Notes under the pieces: model-generated | Databases searched by the model: none | What the model was told of the DNA's origin: nothing | The model's input: only the letters and a program-made list of their open reading frames with translations | Program-made: the position numbers and the translations under genes | Shown here: positions 1 to 10,259 of the stretch, in pieces | How the letters are laid out: each line of letters begins with the position of its first letter | Numbering within the stretch: the stretch's first letter is position 1 | From: Bifiguratus adelaidae | Lineage: Eukaryota > Mucoromycota > Endogonomycetes > Endogonales | Assembly (NCBI GenBank): GCA_002261195.1 | Contig: MVBO01000006.1 | Coordinates: 2,878-66,877, forward strand | Direction: 5' to 3' | Length of the DNA stretch: 64,000 bases

Positions 1-406
1 AGACGAAAAAAAAGGCTTTACAGTTGTGCCGCGGCATATTGTTGCATGCCGAAAAATCACCGGTTATCAACGGGGCTAATAAAGTAGTACAAAGCTGCGT
101 GAGCACTTTATTGACAGGATGTCACGTTTTGAATCTTGAAATGACCAAATGCATTGACAATCCCCGTCACCTGGTTTGTGTGTTTGAAATCCGTCTAATT
201 CCATTTTTGGCAGATACTGTTTGTTAATCCCGATGCCTCTAGATCGCTATATAGCACAATGTATTGCACCCCGTACTTTCAACGTCACCCTTGTTCCTTG
301 TTCCCGAGCATGTCAATGAATCCGAGTGATACAGGATAAGGATCGAAGTTTAGGATTTCTGCTTCCTGCCACAGCCGTCAGCCCTTGCTCGACATTCATC
401 AAGCAC
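1..406. other. left-edge non-coding stretch
   Basis: No reading frame here resembles a known family, and no tRNA or repeat was recognised. It lies downstream of the cupin gene stop and probably holds its 3' untranslated region. Confidence 0.5.
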
Positions 407-871
407 CTACTTTTGAGGCGGCTTATCCTTGCCCTCTTCCTCTAATTTATCGCCCTCTTCCTTGGTCTTGTGGACAGCATGTTCATCATGTTCAGCCGGA
501 GCATATACCGTCGCCAGAATCAACGGAGTTGGGCCTTGAGATGCATGAGTCTCTGTTCAAATCTTGTACCTCCGCTTACCTACCCGTGTTAATGAAATTG
601 TGCTTGGATCCTTGAGGCACAACGACCAAATCACCGCCTGTGATCTGCTTCGTTTCACCTTCGATGATCGCTTCACCGGAACCAGAGAGAAAAAACAAGT
701 GTTGATCCACCGCATGGATTTCTTCGCCAATCTCACCCTTGACGGGTGCAGTCATGATGACCAGTTGCTAAGGAGAATGAGGAAGCCGATGCTGCCTTGC
801 TGGTCGAGACTTACCGAATGATCGCCCGTCCAAAGGACCCTGCGAAAATCGCCAGAGTCAGCAGCGGTTTT
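407..871 (-). CDS. small cupin-domain protein (multi-exon, 5' end unresolved)
   Basis: Splicing the minus strand by eye gives exons 871-815, 767-584 and 534-407, joined by GT..AG introns. The product reads FRRVLWTGDHSQLV, then GEIGEEIHAVDQHLFF, then GGDLVVVPQGSKHNFINTG, then YAPAEHDEHAVHKTKEEGDK, ending at a TAG at 407. This is the layout of single-domain fungal and bacterial cupins of about 120-150 residues: the E-x-H..D beta strands and the P-x-G-x-x-H..N second motif. The metal-binding and enzymatic role is unknown for this subfamily. The first coding exon is unclear. A start near 942 or further upstream, up to about 1060, is possible, because an in-frame TAG precedes position 871. The gene lies tandem to and downstream of the OPT transporter. 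Confidence 0.75.
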
Positions 872-1173
872 CTAGGGAATAGATATCAGCCAGAGTGTCT
901 TGTGCGCATGCCACCACTTGCCGATATTCTCCAGAGATGCATCTTGTCTATTTTTCACGGGTTGTCCGTGGCCCGATTAGATTATATACTGTCCCGTTGC
1001 GGCATGTACGGCTTCTTTCATTGTGATGCCACGGATACCCAGAATGGTAATCGGCCCTGGCATCGGAGTCAGGCGATTGGTAGAATTCGAACTTGCAACA
1101 ATGTAAATGAAATGGACCGATACATAGCTCAATTAAAGGAGTATATGATACAAATACGAGTTTGGAGCAAGGT

Positions 1174-3414
1174 CTACATGCCATAGTAATTGACAGCGGA
1201 GTTGGGACAGTTGTCCACCGTCGCATTCTTGCCCCACCAGTCAGCAGAATAACCAGTGGTTTGGCTCACAATGAAGATGACTAACGCAGCAATCGCGACT
1301 CCAGAATCTTGTGAAGCAGAGAACACGTAGTTGTACTTATGCCACCAGGCGTTGTGGTACTTGCGGATGTAGTACATGAACACGAAGCCGATACCGCACC
1401 ACATGGAGAAATTGAGGGGCACAGCTGGAGGCATCATGCCGGTAGCGTTGAAGATAAGAGGAATGTGGACATAGCGAAATAAGCTGTTGGGAAATCTGCG
1501 ACCCAGGAAGTAGAAGGGAATGGGGAGGATGGCACCGATGAGGAAGAACCAGAGGGTAGGGCTGTAGGGAGATGGGGCCGAGAAAACCTTCTGGGGACCA
1601 ATGGCACCCCAGATGACAGAGGCAGAGTAGAAGGTGTGAGCGCTGGGGCAGGTGAAGGGGTATCCATCTGGAGTACAAATGCCCGGAACAGTGTCCATTA
1701 ACCAGCGGGCGGTAGCCAAGTTGACAATGGCAGCGATAAAAGTACCGGCAACTTGAGCAAAGAACATGGGTCTCGGGGGAACCTTGCAGTAGTGACCAAG
1801 CTTAAGATCTTGTACGAAGGTAATGGCTTGAACCATGGAAATGTAGCCATAAGTCTTGAAGGTAACATTGGCGATGGGGTGGCCAGGAAGAGCGTAACCA
1901 ATAATGAATTCGGTGAGAACGTTCAAACCAGGAGTCTGATTGGTAATAGCGGTGATGATGCCGATGGGAAGAACAAAGATGGCGGTAAGACCAACAGACA
2001 AGAAGATACCCCACCAAGGCAAGTAGATGGGCCAGACATAGATGGTGACAAATGCGAGAGCGATAGAAAGGATGAAGACGATGTAGTACCACCAGTTGGG
2101 AACTTCCTTGTAGGCACGCATCAGCTTCATGTGGACATCTTCGTTGTGGTCACGGGCGCGGCGCCATTGAGCCAAGATTTCCTTGCCATGGTACAAGTAG
2201 GTATGAGTCAGGACGGAGGTAAGACCAGCAAAACCAATACCATAGGTGATGGCAAAGAAGGCAGAGAGACGAAGAGGTCCATATTCCTCGTATGCAGTCT
2301 CGTTGAGGATCAAGTCCGGAGTGAGGACAGCATGGATGTTGTAGGCAGAGCCGTTGGTTTGGAAAAGGCCATTGGTGATGATGGGGAAAGCTTTGGCGTC
2401 CCAAGTGTTGGTATAATAGAGAGCGGGAGCCAAGACCCAAGCGATGAAAACGAAACCGACTGCAATATTGGCAATGGCCCACCAGGGGACAATCAAGGGA
2501 GATAGCAAATAACCGACGATGGTGTTCCAATCGAAGGCAAGGGCACCCATACCAAGACCAGCATAGCCCCCAGTAAGTTGGCTGAGTACGATGTTGTTGG
2601 GATTGATCCAGCAAATCCAAGAGAAAGCAGTAAGAATAGTCATGAAGTAGCCGGGCAACCAATAGTAAACGAATTGACAAGCGAAGGCGATCAAGAAGAA
2701 GTGAATGCGAGAGAATCGCATCATACCACGACCAGGCTCTTCTTTCTTGCCATGGAAAGAGCGCAACAAGGCAACATTGACCAAGTTGGAAGGCCAGACC
2801 ATGGAAGCTGGGTATACAAGGTAAGGACGAAGGAAACCAGCAATACCGTAACCCATGAACTGAGTAGTGAGGGTCAACAAGAGACCTCCACCCCAGCCAA
2901 GATCTTGCTTGTACCAGACGCGTTGGATGGTGATGACATCGATAGAGTAGGCAGTTTGGTAGCAAGAGTTCACCATAGCAACGATCAAAGCGTGTTCTTT
3001 CATGTTGAATGGACCGGGATTGAAAAAGCGGGACTTGGGAATAGCCCTCTCCATAGCCTTACCAAGAGGATAAGTCAACAATTGAACGACCAAAGCAGTC
3101 AGCAAGAAAGGATTATTACGGAACCAAAAGAACTGATTGACGAAGGCGAGACCAGCCGTAAAGGCAGGACCCAGAAGAACCATGCGGAAAGTGACGACAG
3201 GCGTGTTGGGATCGTCAGTGTTGGGGACGACGGCTCGGACTTCTTCGATAGGCGAATCATCTTCATCGACAACGGCCTCGACGTTCTCGTAGTCACCCTC
3301 CTTTTCGAAGTAGTGATCTGTCGCCTCCTTCTCGTCCGCATAGGCCGGAGGCGGAGTGGCTTCGTGAGGTGGGTAAGCCTCGCTGCTCACGCCATCATCG
3401 TGGTGAGAAGCCAT
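1174..3414 (-). CDS. OPT-family oligopeptide transporter
   Basis: Single open frame of 746 codons without introns, unusual for this gene-rich, intron-rich window. The product has an acidic N-terminal tail (residues 1-75), then about 14-16 hydrophobic segments. The OPT signature SRFFNPGPFNMKEHALIVAM lies near residue 125, and the C-terminus carries QDSGVAIAALVIFIVSQTTG followed by a CP-rich tail. Fungal members (S. cerevisiae Opt1/Opt2, S. pombe Isp4) import tetra- and pentapeptides or glutathione with protons across the plasma membrane, and the length fits. The substrate cannot be read from sequence. Start ATG at 3414 is the first Met of the frame. The 1.3 kb upstream to the divergent CUE gene would hold the promoter. 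Confidence 0.93.
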   Translation of the reverse strand: MASHHDDGVSSEAYPPHEATPPPAYADEKEATDHYFEKEGDYENVEAVVDEDDSPIEEVRAVVPNTDDPNTPVVTFRMVLLGPAFTAGLAFVNQFFWFRNNPFLLTALVVQLLTYPLGKAMERAIPKSRFFNPGPFNMKEHALIVAMVNSCYQTAYSIDVITIQRVWYKQDLGWGGGLLLTLTTQFMGYGIAGFLRPYLVYPASMVWPSNLVNVALLRSFHGKKEEPGRGMMRFSRIHFFLIAFACQFVYYWLPGYFMTILTAFSWICWINPNNIVLSQLTGGYAGLGMGALAFDWNTIVGYLLSPLIVPWWAIANIAVGFVFIAWVLAPALYYTNTWDAKAFPIITNGLFQTNGSAYNIHAVLTPDLILNETAYEEYGPLRLSAFFAITYGIGFAGLTSVLTHTYLYHGKEILAQWRRARDHNEDVHMKLMRAYKEVPNWWYYIVFILSIALAFVTIYVWPIYLPWWGIFLSVGLTAIFVLPIGIITAITNQTPGLNVLTEFIIGYALPGHPIANVTFKTYGYISMVQAITFVQDLKLGHYCKVPPRPMFFAQVAGTFIAAIVNLATARWLMDTVPGICTPDGYPFTCPSAHTFYSASVIWGAIGPQKVFSAPSPYSPTLWFFLIGAILPIPFYFLGRRFPNSLFRYVHIPLIFNATGMMPPAVPLNFSMWCGIGFVFMYYIRKYHNAWWHKYNYVFSASQDSGVAIAALVIFIVSQTTGYSADWWGKNATVDNCPNSAVNYYGM

Positions 3415-4715
3415 CGTGTACGCGCAAACCAGATTTCATCCATCGTCTTATATACGCACTAGTCCCCCGCAATATTAAGCGCGCGGAGATTCAATTCACC
3501 CTCAACAAGGCGGCTTTGTTTCAACCGGCGAAACCAGTTAAGGTAGTTTGACACCCAAAAGGAAAAGTTCTTCTCTTGAGCTCGTTCTGCTGGGCAGGCA
3601 CAAATCTAAGCGGAGTATTCTGATTGGGTTTCTCGGTCGGAGTTTCACCCATATAGAGTGCCTTGCCTTGTGATCTCGGTTACCTTTTGCTGGAATCGCT
3701 TATCAAATGATCCGCTTCGCACTCCGCTCCGGCAGAGTACAACAGATGCTGCATGTTCAAAACCAATGGACAGAAGGACCCTGTGACCCTGCCGTCTGCG
3801 CAAACATCTAATCTACCCTGAACGCCACCGTCAGTGCCATGAGCTCGAAGTTTCCCACGTATCTCATGGATGTGATTGGTGGGGCACTAGCATTATTTTG
3901 GGGGTTATTGCCATTTTGGGTATATCCTGGTTGTCTGGCACGGACAAGATGACAAAATGCTGGATGAAACCGTTCCCAATTTTGTTGCAACCGATCGTAC
4001 ATGGGTCTAAGATACACAAAAAGGGTTGATTGACTTACGTTCTATGCGGAATGAAATTTTCAGATGATATTCGCAGCAGCAATTTTATTCTCCGCGTCTG
4101 TGGTGAGTCAGAATATGTCTTTCATCGCAAGAGTAGATCCAGGCTAAGCCCAAGCTGAATCCACGTGATTCCGTTGCAAAACTGGAACTCACTCGATACA
4201 TAGAGTCGCACAAGTGATTGTGAATGCCCCTACCTAATCAAGTATCGAAAAGTGGTCGGAGACGATACGCAGATTTGCATCTTCTCAATCGATTTCGTGC
4301 CCTATTTGGACTCTTATTGTTCGGCCATGTGCACAACTGAACCTGACAAGGTGATGTTTCTTTGAGTGCAACTGTTTTACGAAACATGTCTTTGCATGGA
4401 TGTGTACACAGTTGTTGAGAGTAGGACATACTTGAGTCGATCTTGCATTGCATTTCTGAATCACATACTCCTACACGCCCTTCATCGAAACGCGACTCGG
4501 CTCTGTTGCCAAGACTCAGTTCAGTAGGCGCGTATTTCGTGTCGAGATAAAATGGTCAATTGCGCTGAGCATGCGCAAGTTCTTGGCACTCGAAAAGAGC
4601 ATTTTTTGCATTCACTTTGCAGAAATTGCCAAGGTCTCGAACATAAGCTATGGCCCATGTGACTGTCACTATTAAAGCTTCTCGCTTGACGTAACGCTGT
4701 CCACCTTTCATTGTC
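3415..4715. other. intergenic region between divergent OPT and CUE genes
   Basis: No conserved coding frame, tRNA or repeat was recognised in these 1.3 kb. It should contain the promoters of both divergent neighbours. No defined operator could be identified. Confidence 0.5.
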
Positions 4716-6393
4716 ATGGAAGCCAAGCCAGCAGACACTACAACGACAGAGCCTCTCGTCCACGCCGAGGCGACACATGAGCAACCAGTCGAACTAACTG
4801 GGCCACTTGCAACGCTCAAGGAAGCCTTCCCTGACGTTGACATTGAAGTCTTGCAAAGTGTGTATGAGCATCAAGGACAGGACATGGAGAGGTCCTTTGA
4901 GGCTCTCTTGAGAATATCGGACCCAGACTATCGCGAGCGACCTCCTTCAGCAACGCCGGACATGTCTGGACAGCATCCGCAAGGAACCGGTGCCGCCGTA
5001 CCTTTAGAACAAGCGCATTCGGTAAGTGTTCGCCAAGACAAGGCGGAAATGGCGGAAATGGTTACATATGCTAATATCGGGACATTGTACACAGACCACC
5101 ACCTCAGAAGAGCAAATGCGTCAGGACGAGCAACTAGCGATGCAGATGGCATTGGAAACTCAAAGAGAGTTGGAGGCTTATCGGGGGCAACAGGCACAAC
5201 GTAGGTCTGGTTCGGCAAAGGTCAAATGTATTGATAGGGCAATTTAGGCGGACAAAGAGGTCCAAACCAACAGCAACCCGGTCAGCCTAGCCAGCAAGTA
5301 TATGGTCAGGCGCAACAGCCGGTACAACAGCAATCGAACGAACCTGGATTCTTTGACACCCTCGAACGTAAGCTGTCGAGTCTTTCATTTGCTTTGGAAA
5401 TGCGTCTAAATCAAATTTGTAGAGGAGATTCCTGTCATGACACAGAAAGTTTCCGAAGCTGCCTCATGTAAGGGATTGGATTCAGAGATGGTTGAGTCGG
5501 TTATTGACCTGTGCATGCCAGTTGCCAAGTCAAAATTCATGGATTTCTATCGAGGTTTGTCTCAGCCAAAATCTAATGGACAAACTGGCGGGCAAATCAA
5601 TGCGCAATATGGGTAAGCGGCACGTCAAGAAAGATCTGAGCAAGGCTTACATTCGATAATAGTGGTCTACAAGATGACTTACTGACTGGTGATATGTCTG
5701 CATTGCATTTATCCGACGATGATGTTGCCAACCGTGCTAACCGACGCTCCAACCGTCAAAACAATACCAGTAAGTTCAGCACTCATGCATAGCATAAAAT
5801 GCCATACAGTACAAACTACATTTCGATTTCTTACAGAGGTATCGGTTGTGCCACCGCAAATGCCACCTAGGAGCCCAGCGCGCAAGTCGTCCACATCGGC
5901 TGATCAGATAAAAGCTGATGAAGAGTTTGCACGGCAGTTGGCGATGAGAGAACAAACTGGGTTCGATGTGGAAGGTGAGCGCGCGTTGTGTTTCGATACG
6001 AGCCGTTCACACGTCAACAGAAACGTACTCGCCTCGGACCGAGAATCCCAGCAAATTGACCGGTGATGTTGGAGCACAAACCCATCGACCAGTATCCGAT
6101 CTGGGCAAGGTCTCCCTAGACGACAACGAGCCTGGGCGGCAGTCTAAAGAGACCTTGCTTCAGCCCAGCTTGATCACGGAGACATCGGCTTATCCCTCTT
6201 CGGGCTCAGGCGTAAAACACGATCAGTTGAAATCTGCGGGAGCTGCACATGAGGAGGGTGACGAGCTCGAAGGTAAACGCATTATTGGGACACAAGGTCT
6301 CGAACACTCATCCTTCTTTGCGATTTAGATTTGATTGACGATGATGAAGAGGATGATCACCATCAGATCAAGATTGTGCGCGACGACGCCTAA
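4716..6393 (+). CDS. CUE-domain ubiquitin-binding protein (about 8 exons)
   Basis: Exon 1 (4716-5021) encodes an N-terminal tail and a CUE domain: LATLKEAFPDVDIEVLQSVY followed by the GQDMERSFEALLRISDPDY helix, with the FP and LL ubiquitin-contact positions. Later exons (5095-5200, 5248-5367 and on) encode a Gln-rich linker, then EEQMRQDEQLAMQMALETQ and DEEFARQLAMREQ, which resemble UIM/MIU-type ubiquitin-binding helices. The acidic tail is DLIDDDEEDDHH and ends at TAA 6391-6393. Introns are 45-60 nt with consensus GTAAG/GTGAG donors. Architecture resembles yeast Cue5, an adaptor linking ubiquitinated cargo to autophagy, but no Atg8-interacting motif was confirmed. Confidence 0.8.
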
Positions 6394-6504
6394 CTACGCC
6401 GCGAAATATACTCTAGGTTATATCAAGACTACATGTATCTTTATGGGCAGCTTTGTACCTCGGTTATTGAATACAAGGCGATGGGTGTGTGTGCGATCGT
6501 CTGA

Positions 6505-7547
6505 TTACCAACATGAGTAGCCTCCATCTACAGTGATCTCAGCTCCAACAACATAAGAGCTGGCATCACTAGCCAGCCAAACCACAGCGCCTCCAATCTC
6601 TTCAGGTGTACCGAATCGCTTTAGTGGCGTCAATTCTTGCCATTGCTTTCCCATAGCCTCATTCTTGCTGATAAACTCGTTGGTCATATCGGTGAGAACG
6701 TAACCAGGGCATACAGCGTTCACCCGAACCCCTCTGGTCGCCCACTCCGTAGCTACACACTTTGTCAGCATGCTTACGGCCGCTTTTGATGAATTATACT
6801 AGACAGCTCAGTTTAATGCAGCAGTAATGCAGTCCAAACTTACAGCTGCTTGAAATTGTGGTCTGTTGACGATGGATGCAGAAATTGATGACATGGTGAT
6901 GATGTTTCCTCCACCTTGCTTCAACATGATCCTACAGCGGTGCATAAGCGATTGATTACATGTCATTGAGGCATCTACCTACTTGGCGCCTGCTTGTATG
7001 GTGAAGAAGACGCCATTGACATTGACGTCGTGGATTCTCTTAAAAAGGTCAGGATCAAAGTCCTAAACGCTTGGGTCAGCTGGCTGTGTCGCTTAAGTGG
7101 ATTTACTTATTGTACCTCCGTGTTGCCGTTGGCTGAAATGCCTGCGTTCGCTACCAGAATGTCCAATTTACCATAATCCTTGGCGATGGCATTCAAGGCA
7201 CCTGCAATCTTGATCCAGGATAGGTCAGTTGTACGAGTGCCTTTTAAATATGGCATACCGCAACATGATCGGTTATCTCGGCTTTGTATGCCAGGCACTT
7301 TACACCAAACTCTTGGCTCACTTGCCTTGCAGTTTCATGAGTAGCGTCGCTAGACACATAGGTGATGGCAACGTCGGCGCCTGCGGCAGCGAGCGCTTTG
7401 ACCACAGCTAGGCCTATTCCGCTTCGTATAAAGAGGTCAGCGCGCTCAGGTACGCGGTCAAACAAGGACTCACCGACTACCACCAGTCACCGCCGCAACC
7501 TTACCACGCAAACAGAATGATTGCAAACCCTTGGGTAGTATCTCCAT
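6505..7547 (-). CDS. short-chain dehydrogenase/reductase (classical SDR)
   Basis: Spliced minus-strand product begins MEILPKGLQSFCLRGKVAAV and continues TGGSRGIGLAVVKALAAAGA, the NAD(P)-binding TGxxxGIG motif split by an intron. Further exons give LVANAGIS (the NAG motif) and VNVNGVFFTIQAGAK. They also give TMSSISASIV with the catalytic Ser, YNSSKAAVSMLTK with the catalytic Tyr-x3-Lys, and NAVCPGYVLTDM. It ends with AEITVDGGYSCW before the stop. About 270 residues, as usual for the family. Similarity is greatest to fungal Sou1/mannitol dehydrogenase/L-xylulose-reductase-type NADPH enzymes, so a polyol or sorbose substrate is plausible but not shown. Divergent from SRP9 across a 294-bp shared upstream region. 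Confidence 0.85.
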
Positions 7548-7841
7548 ATGACTTGTGAGAAAGAGAACACTTGCGAGTCCGAAGGTGTCCGCGGGGACGT
7601 GACTTGTTTGATGTCGATCGATGTCAAATCAAAGTAATGTCTTGTTCATAGGCGACACGCAGCCATTGAGCGGGCAAACTCGACATCATTGAATGAAGAC
7701 CATCGCTGCTATGATCCCACAGCAGACAAGCTGAATGCGACGATGATCCATGGTACACAGTGACAAAGACAAGAAAACGTGACGTCACGAGTCATCTCGG
7801 TGACAATTTCAGTTGGATTTGGACGTTTAGAGACGTCGACG

Positions 7842-8358
7842 ATGGTTTACATTGAGTCCTGGGAGCAGTTCCAGGAGGCTGTAGAGGGTCTCTATGAACA
7901 TTCGCCAGTCAAGGTAGGTTTATTGTGAAGGTTTATTGCTTTGAATCCTGTCTGACGTGCTGATGCAGACGCGATATGTCACATCTTACCGACATTGCGA
8001 TGGCGTGCTAGTACTCAAAGTAACCGACGATAACCTTGTAAGTTTGTCACGGGATCCTCAACTTTTCAAGAGCTCAATCAGACAATAGTGTCTCAAGTTC
8101 AAAACCGATCAACTCGCGGACCTTTTCAAATTCGACACCCTCAATCGCTCACTCATGAACAAGATGCAGAACAGATCGGCTGCAGATCTAGAAGGTAAGC
8201 CTGCTGTAGATGGTCTTACATCTATCGCTCCAATGCTTATTGCTATCGCAGCTGCACAAGCACAAGCGCAGCCATCAAATACCATGCATGCCCCGAAACC
8301 ATCACACACAACAAAAGGCCCATCCAAGGGCGGTAAAAAGAAGAAGGGGCGGCGATGA
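7842..8358 (+). CDS. SRP9: signal recognition particle subunit SRP9
   Basis: Four exons start at ATG 7842 with MVYIESWEQFQEAVEGLYEH. Spliced continuation is TRYVTSYRHCDGVLVLKVTD, then CLKFKTDQLADLFKFDTLN, then a short basic tail ending in GGKKKKGRR and TGA at 8356-8358. This matches the SRP9 Alu-binding fold (alpha-beta3-alpha). SRP9 pairs with SRP14 on the Alu domain of SRP RNA and slows elongation during targeting to the ER. The last intron, 8195-8251, is 57 nt and has no stop in frame, so retention would add 19 residues. Small size and short introns are normal for the family. Confidence 0.88.
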
Positions 8359-8527
8359 CGACAATGTATATACCCATATGACTAAAAAATGATCCATCCC
8401 GCTGCACAGGCATACATATATGACTGTCGAGATGGACAAAAAGACATGGATATTTCGGCTTGATTTCTACACTAAGCTTGCCCAAGATTAGCCGACCGAC
8501 GTTGGCATCATAGTATCGGTTCCTTAT

Positions 8528-9831
8528 TTAACAGTGCAGAGACGCAACAAGCATAGGTAGTGCTGCTAAAAGTGATGCAATGGACACTTGTGTAGCCGAA
8601 CTCTTGACTGGCTTACTTTGACCAACAACGCCATTGACAGTAGCGTTATCTCTTGCGTTTTGGGCAAGGGGATCAAAGACACCATCCACAACATGTATGA
8701 TACCTGAAAATGACGCGCGCGTTAAGTTTCTATATCCATGTCTGTGTAATGCAACTTACCATATCTCGTCATCACATTGGGGACCGAAACATTGAGGCCA
8801 TTGACGGTCCAGCTGCGGTCAGGGCTCTTGACAATGTTGACGGTCCCACCATGAGTGCGGTCCAATTTCTGCCCATTCGTCAGATTGGCACTATACCACA
8901 TACCGGGGATGATGTGAGTATTGAGCTGCAATCCAATGTTGGAACTAGAATTTGATCGGGCGAGAAGAGTGTTATGCCCCCATTGGAAGGAGCGAAAAGC
9001 GTTTGACCGTAGAAACTCAAACTGTTGAAGGTCATGTTGAGGTTGGTGAGGACATTGAACATCTTCGCTGTCTGGCTCATTTTGCGAATCGCATTATCGT
9101 TGGTTGGAGGCAGGTCCATCACCTGATCGATAATGTGGATGTAACCGTTGCTGCATTCAATGTCACTCTGAATAATATTGGCTGCCTGCGTGGGAAGCCC
9201 CGACCACAGTTGACCCGATGTGGGCGAGGATATGTTAGCTCCCAGGAGAATAGTTTGCGTCGTAATTTGCGTCTTGCGCACATAGTGCATATAGTTTGGA
9301 TCATTGAGCATGGTTGACAATGGCATAGTGGATGACATTTGCTGCAAATCTGCCATGCTATGTTTGCCCACCATCATGTGAAGAGCCCATATGTCGCGAG
9401 TATCGTTGGTTGCGCTGAGCGTATGGCTATTCATCATAGCCGCATTGTTTGGAGCAAAGAATGTGAACGGGCCAGCGGATCCTAGCTGCGCAACAATGTC
9501 TGGATTATTTTGAGACAAATTAAGTAGACAGAGCGCTTAAGCCTTGAGCATCGAAAGTTGCAGATATTGACCTGGCTCCAAGTGATGCAGCTCCAGTCCC
9601 CGTTGAACCATCATTTACAGACAATCTGTGCCTTGCGAGCTGCAGCAAAGAGATGTCATCTTTTTGAACCACGCCATGATCGGGTTGGCTGTTTGCAGCC
9701 AAGACCTGCCCTCCGACGGCTGGACTGATGAGGGTGTTGCTCGTTTCAACATTCTCGACTGGCCATTTGAGACTGTACGCAACACCAGGTAGAAGAATTA
9801 GGCCCAGGACTGTAAAAGACAGCCTTCGCAT
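8528..9831 (-). CDS. secreted, probably GPI-anchored fasciclin (FAS1) protein with two apparent frame breaks
   Basis: The N-terminus MRRLSFTVLGLILLPGVAYS (start 9831) is a good signal peptide. Two FAS1 domains follow. The first carries NPDIVAQLGSAGPFTFFAPN and YIHIIDQVMDLPP. The second carries QTLFAPSN, LNTHIIPGMWYSANLTNGQ and the spliced VPNVMTRYGIIHVVDGVFDP. The tail ends in a hydrophobic stretch (SIASLLAALPMLVASLHC), suggesting GPI attachment. FAS1 proteins act in cell adhesion at the wall. The frame changes without a plausible intron near 9520-9560, and again near 8945-8975. So either single-base indels have broken the gene or the sequence has errors. The small intron near 8731-8758 is normal. 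Confidence 0.65.
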
Positions 9832-10259
9832 GATAAAGATGCCGGCAAAGGAAAAGAAGGCCTGCTCAGTTTACCGTTGTATCCATGTACAGTTTTTGCT
9901 CTCATCCGTAGTTCTACCTCACATTGACCATCCATGACATGGCAAATTTCTCGATGGGCACGCCGATACCAATAACCATGAGCATAAAATGCTGATCTTT
10001 TCTAACAACGGAAAGGCAACATTTGATTGGACTGCCATTGTCAAGTTACAATGGTCGACATTCCAACATGGCTGCCTTGCCCCTGCAAATTTTCTCGCCC
10101 AAGCTTACTGTCAATGCGCGCGTTTGATGACGATGCCAATTGAAAGCCATTTCCAGACGGGGTTATCGCCATGCCAATGCAATGTGCCAGCATGTAAAAT
10201 CTTCCTGGATCCCCAAATATATAGGCACTATTGAAGCTTTTGCTGGGATATTTTGCAGA

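Noticed and set aside
1753-3462. Long plus-strand frames over the OPT transporter
   Set aside because: They are shadows of the intronless transporter and show no family resemblance; the minus strand has the conserved OPT motifs.
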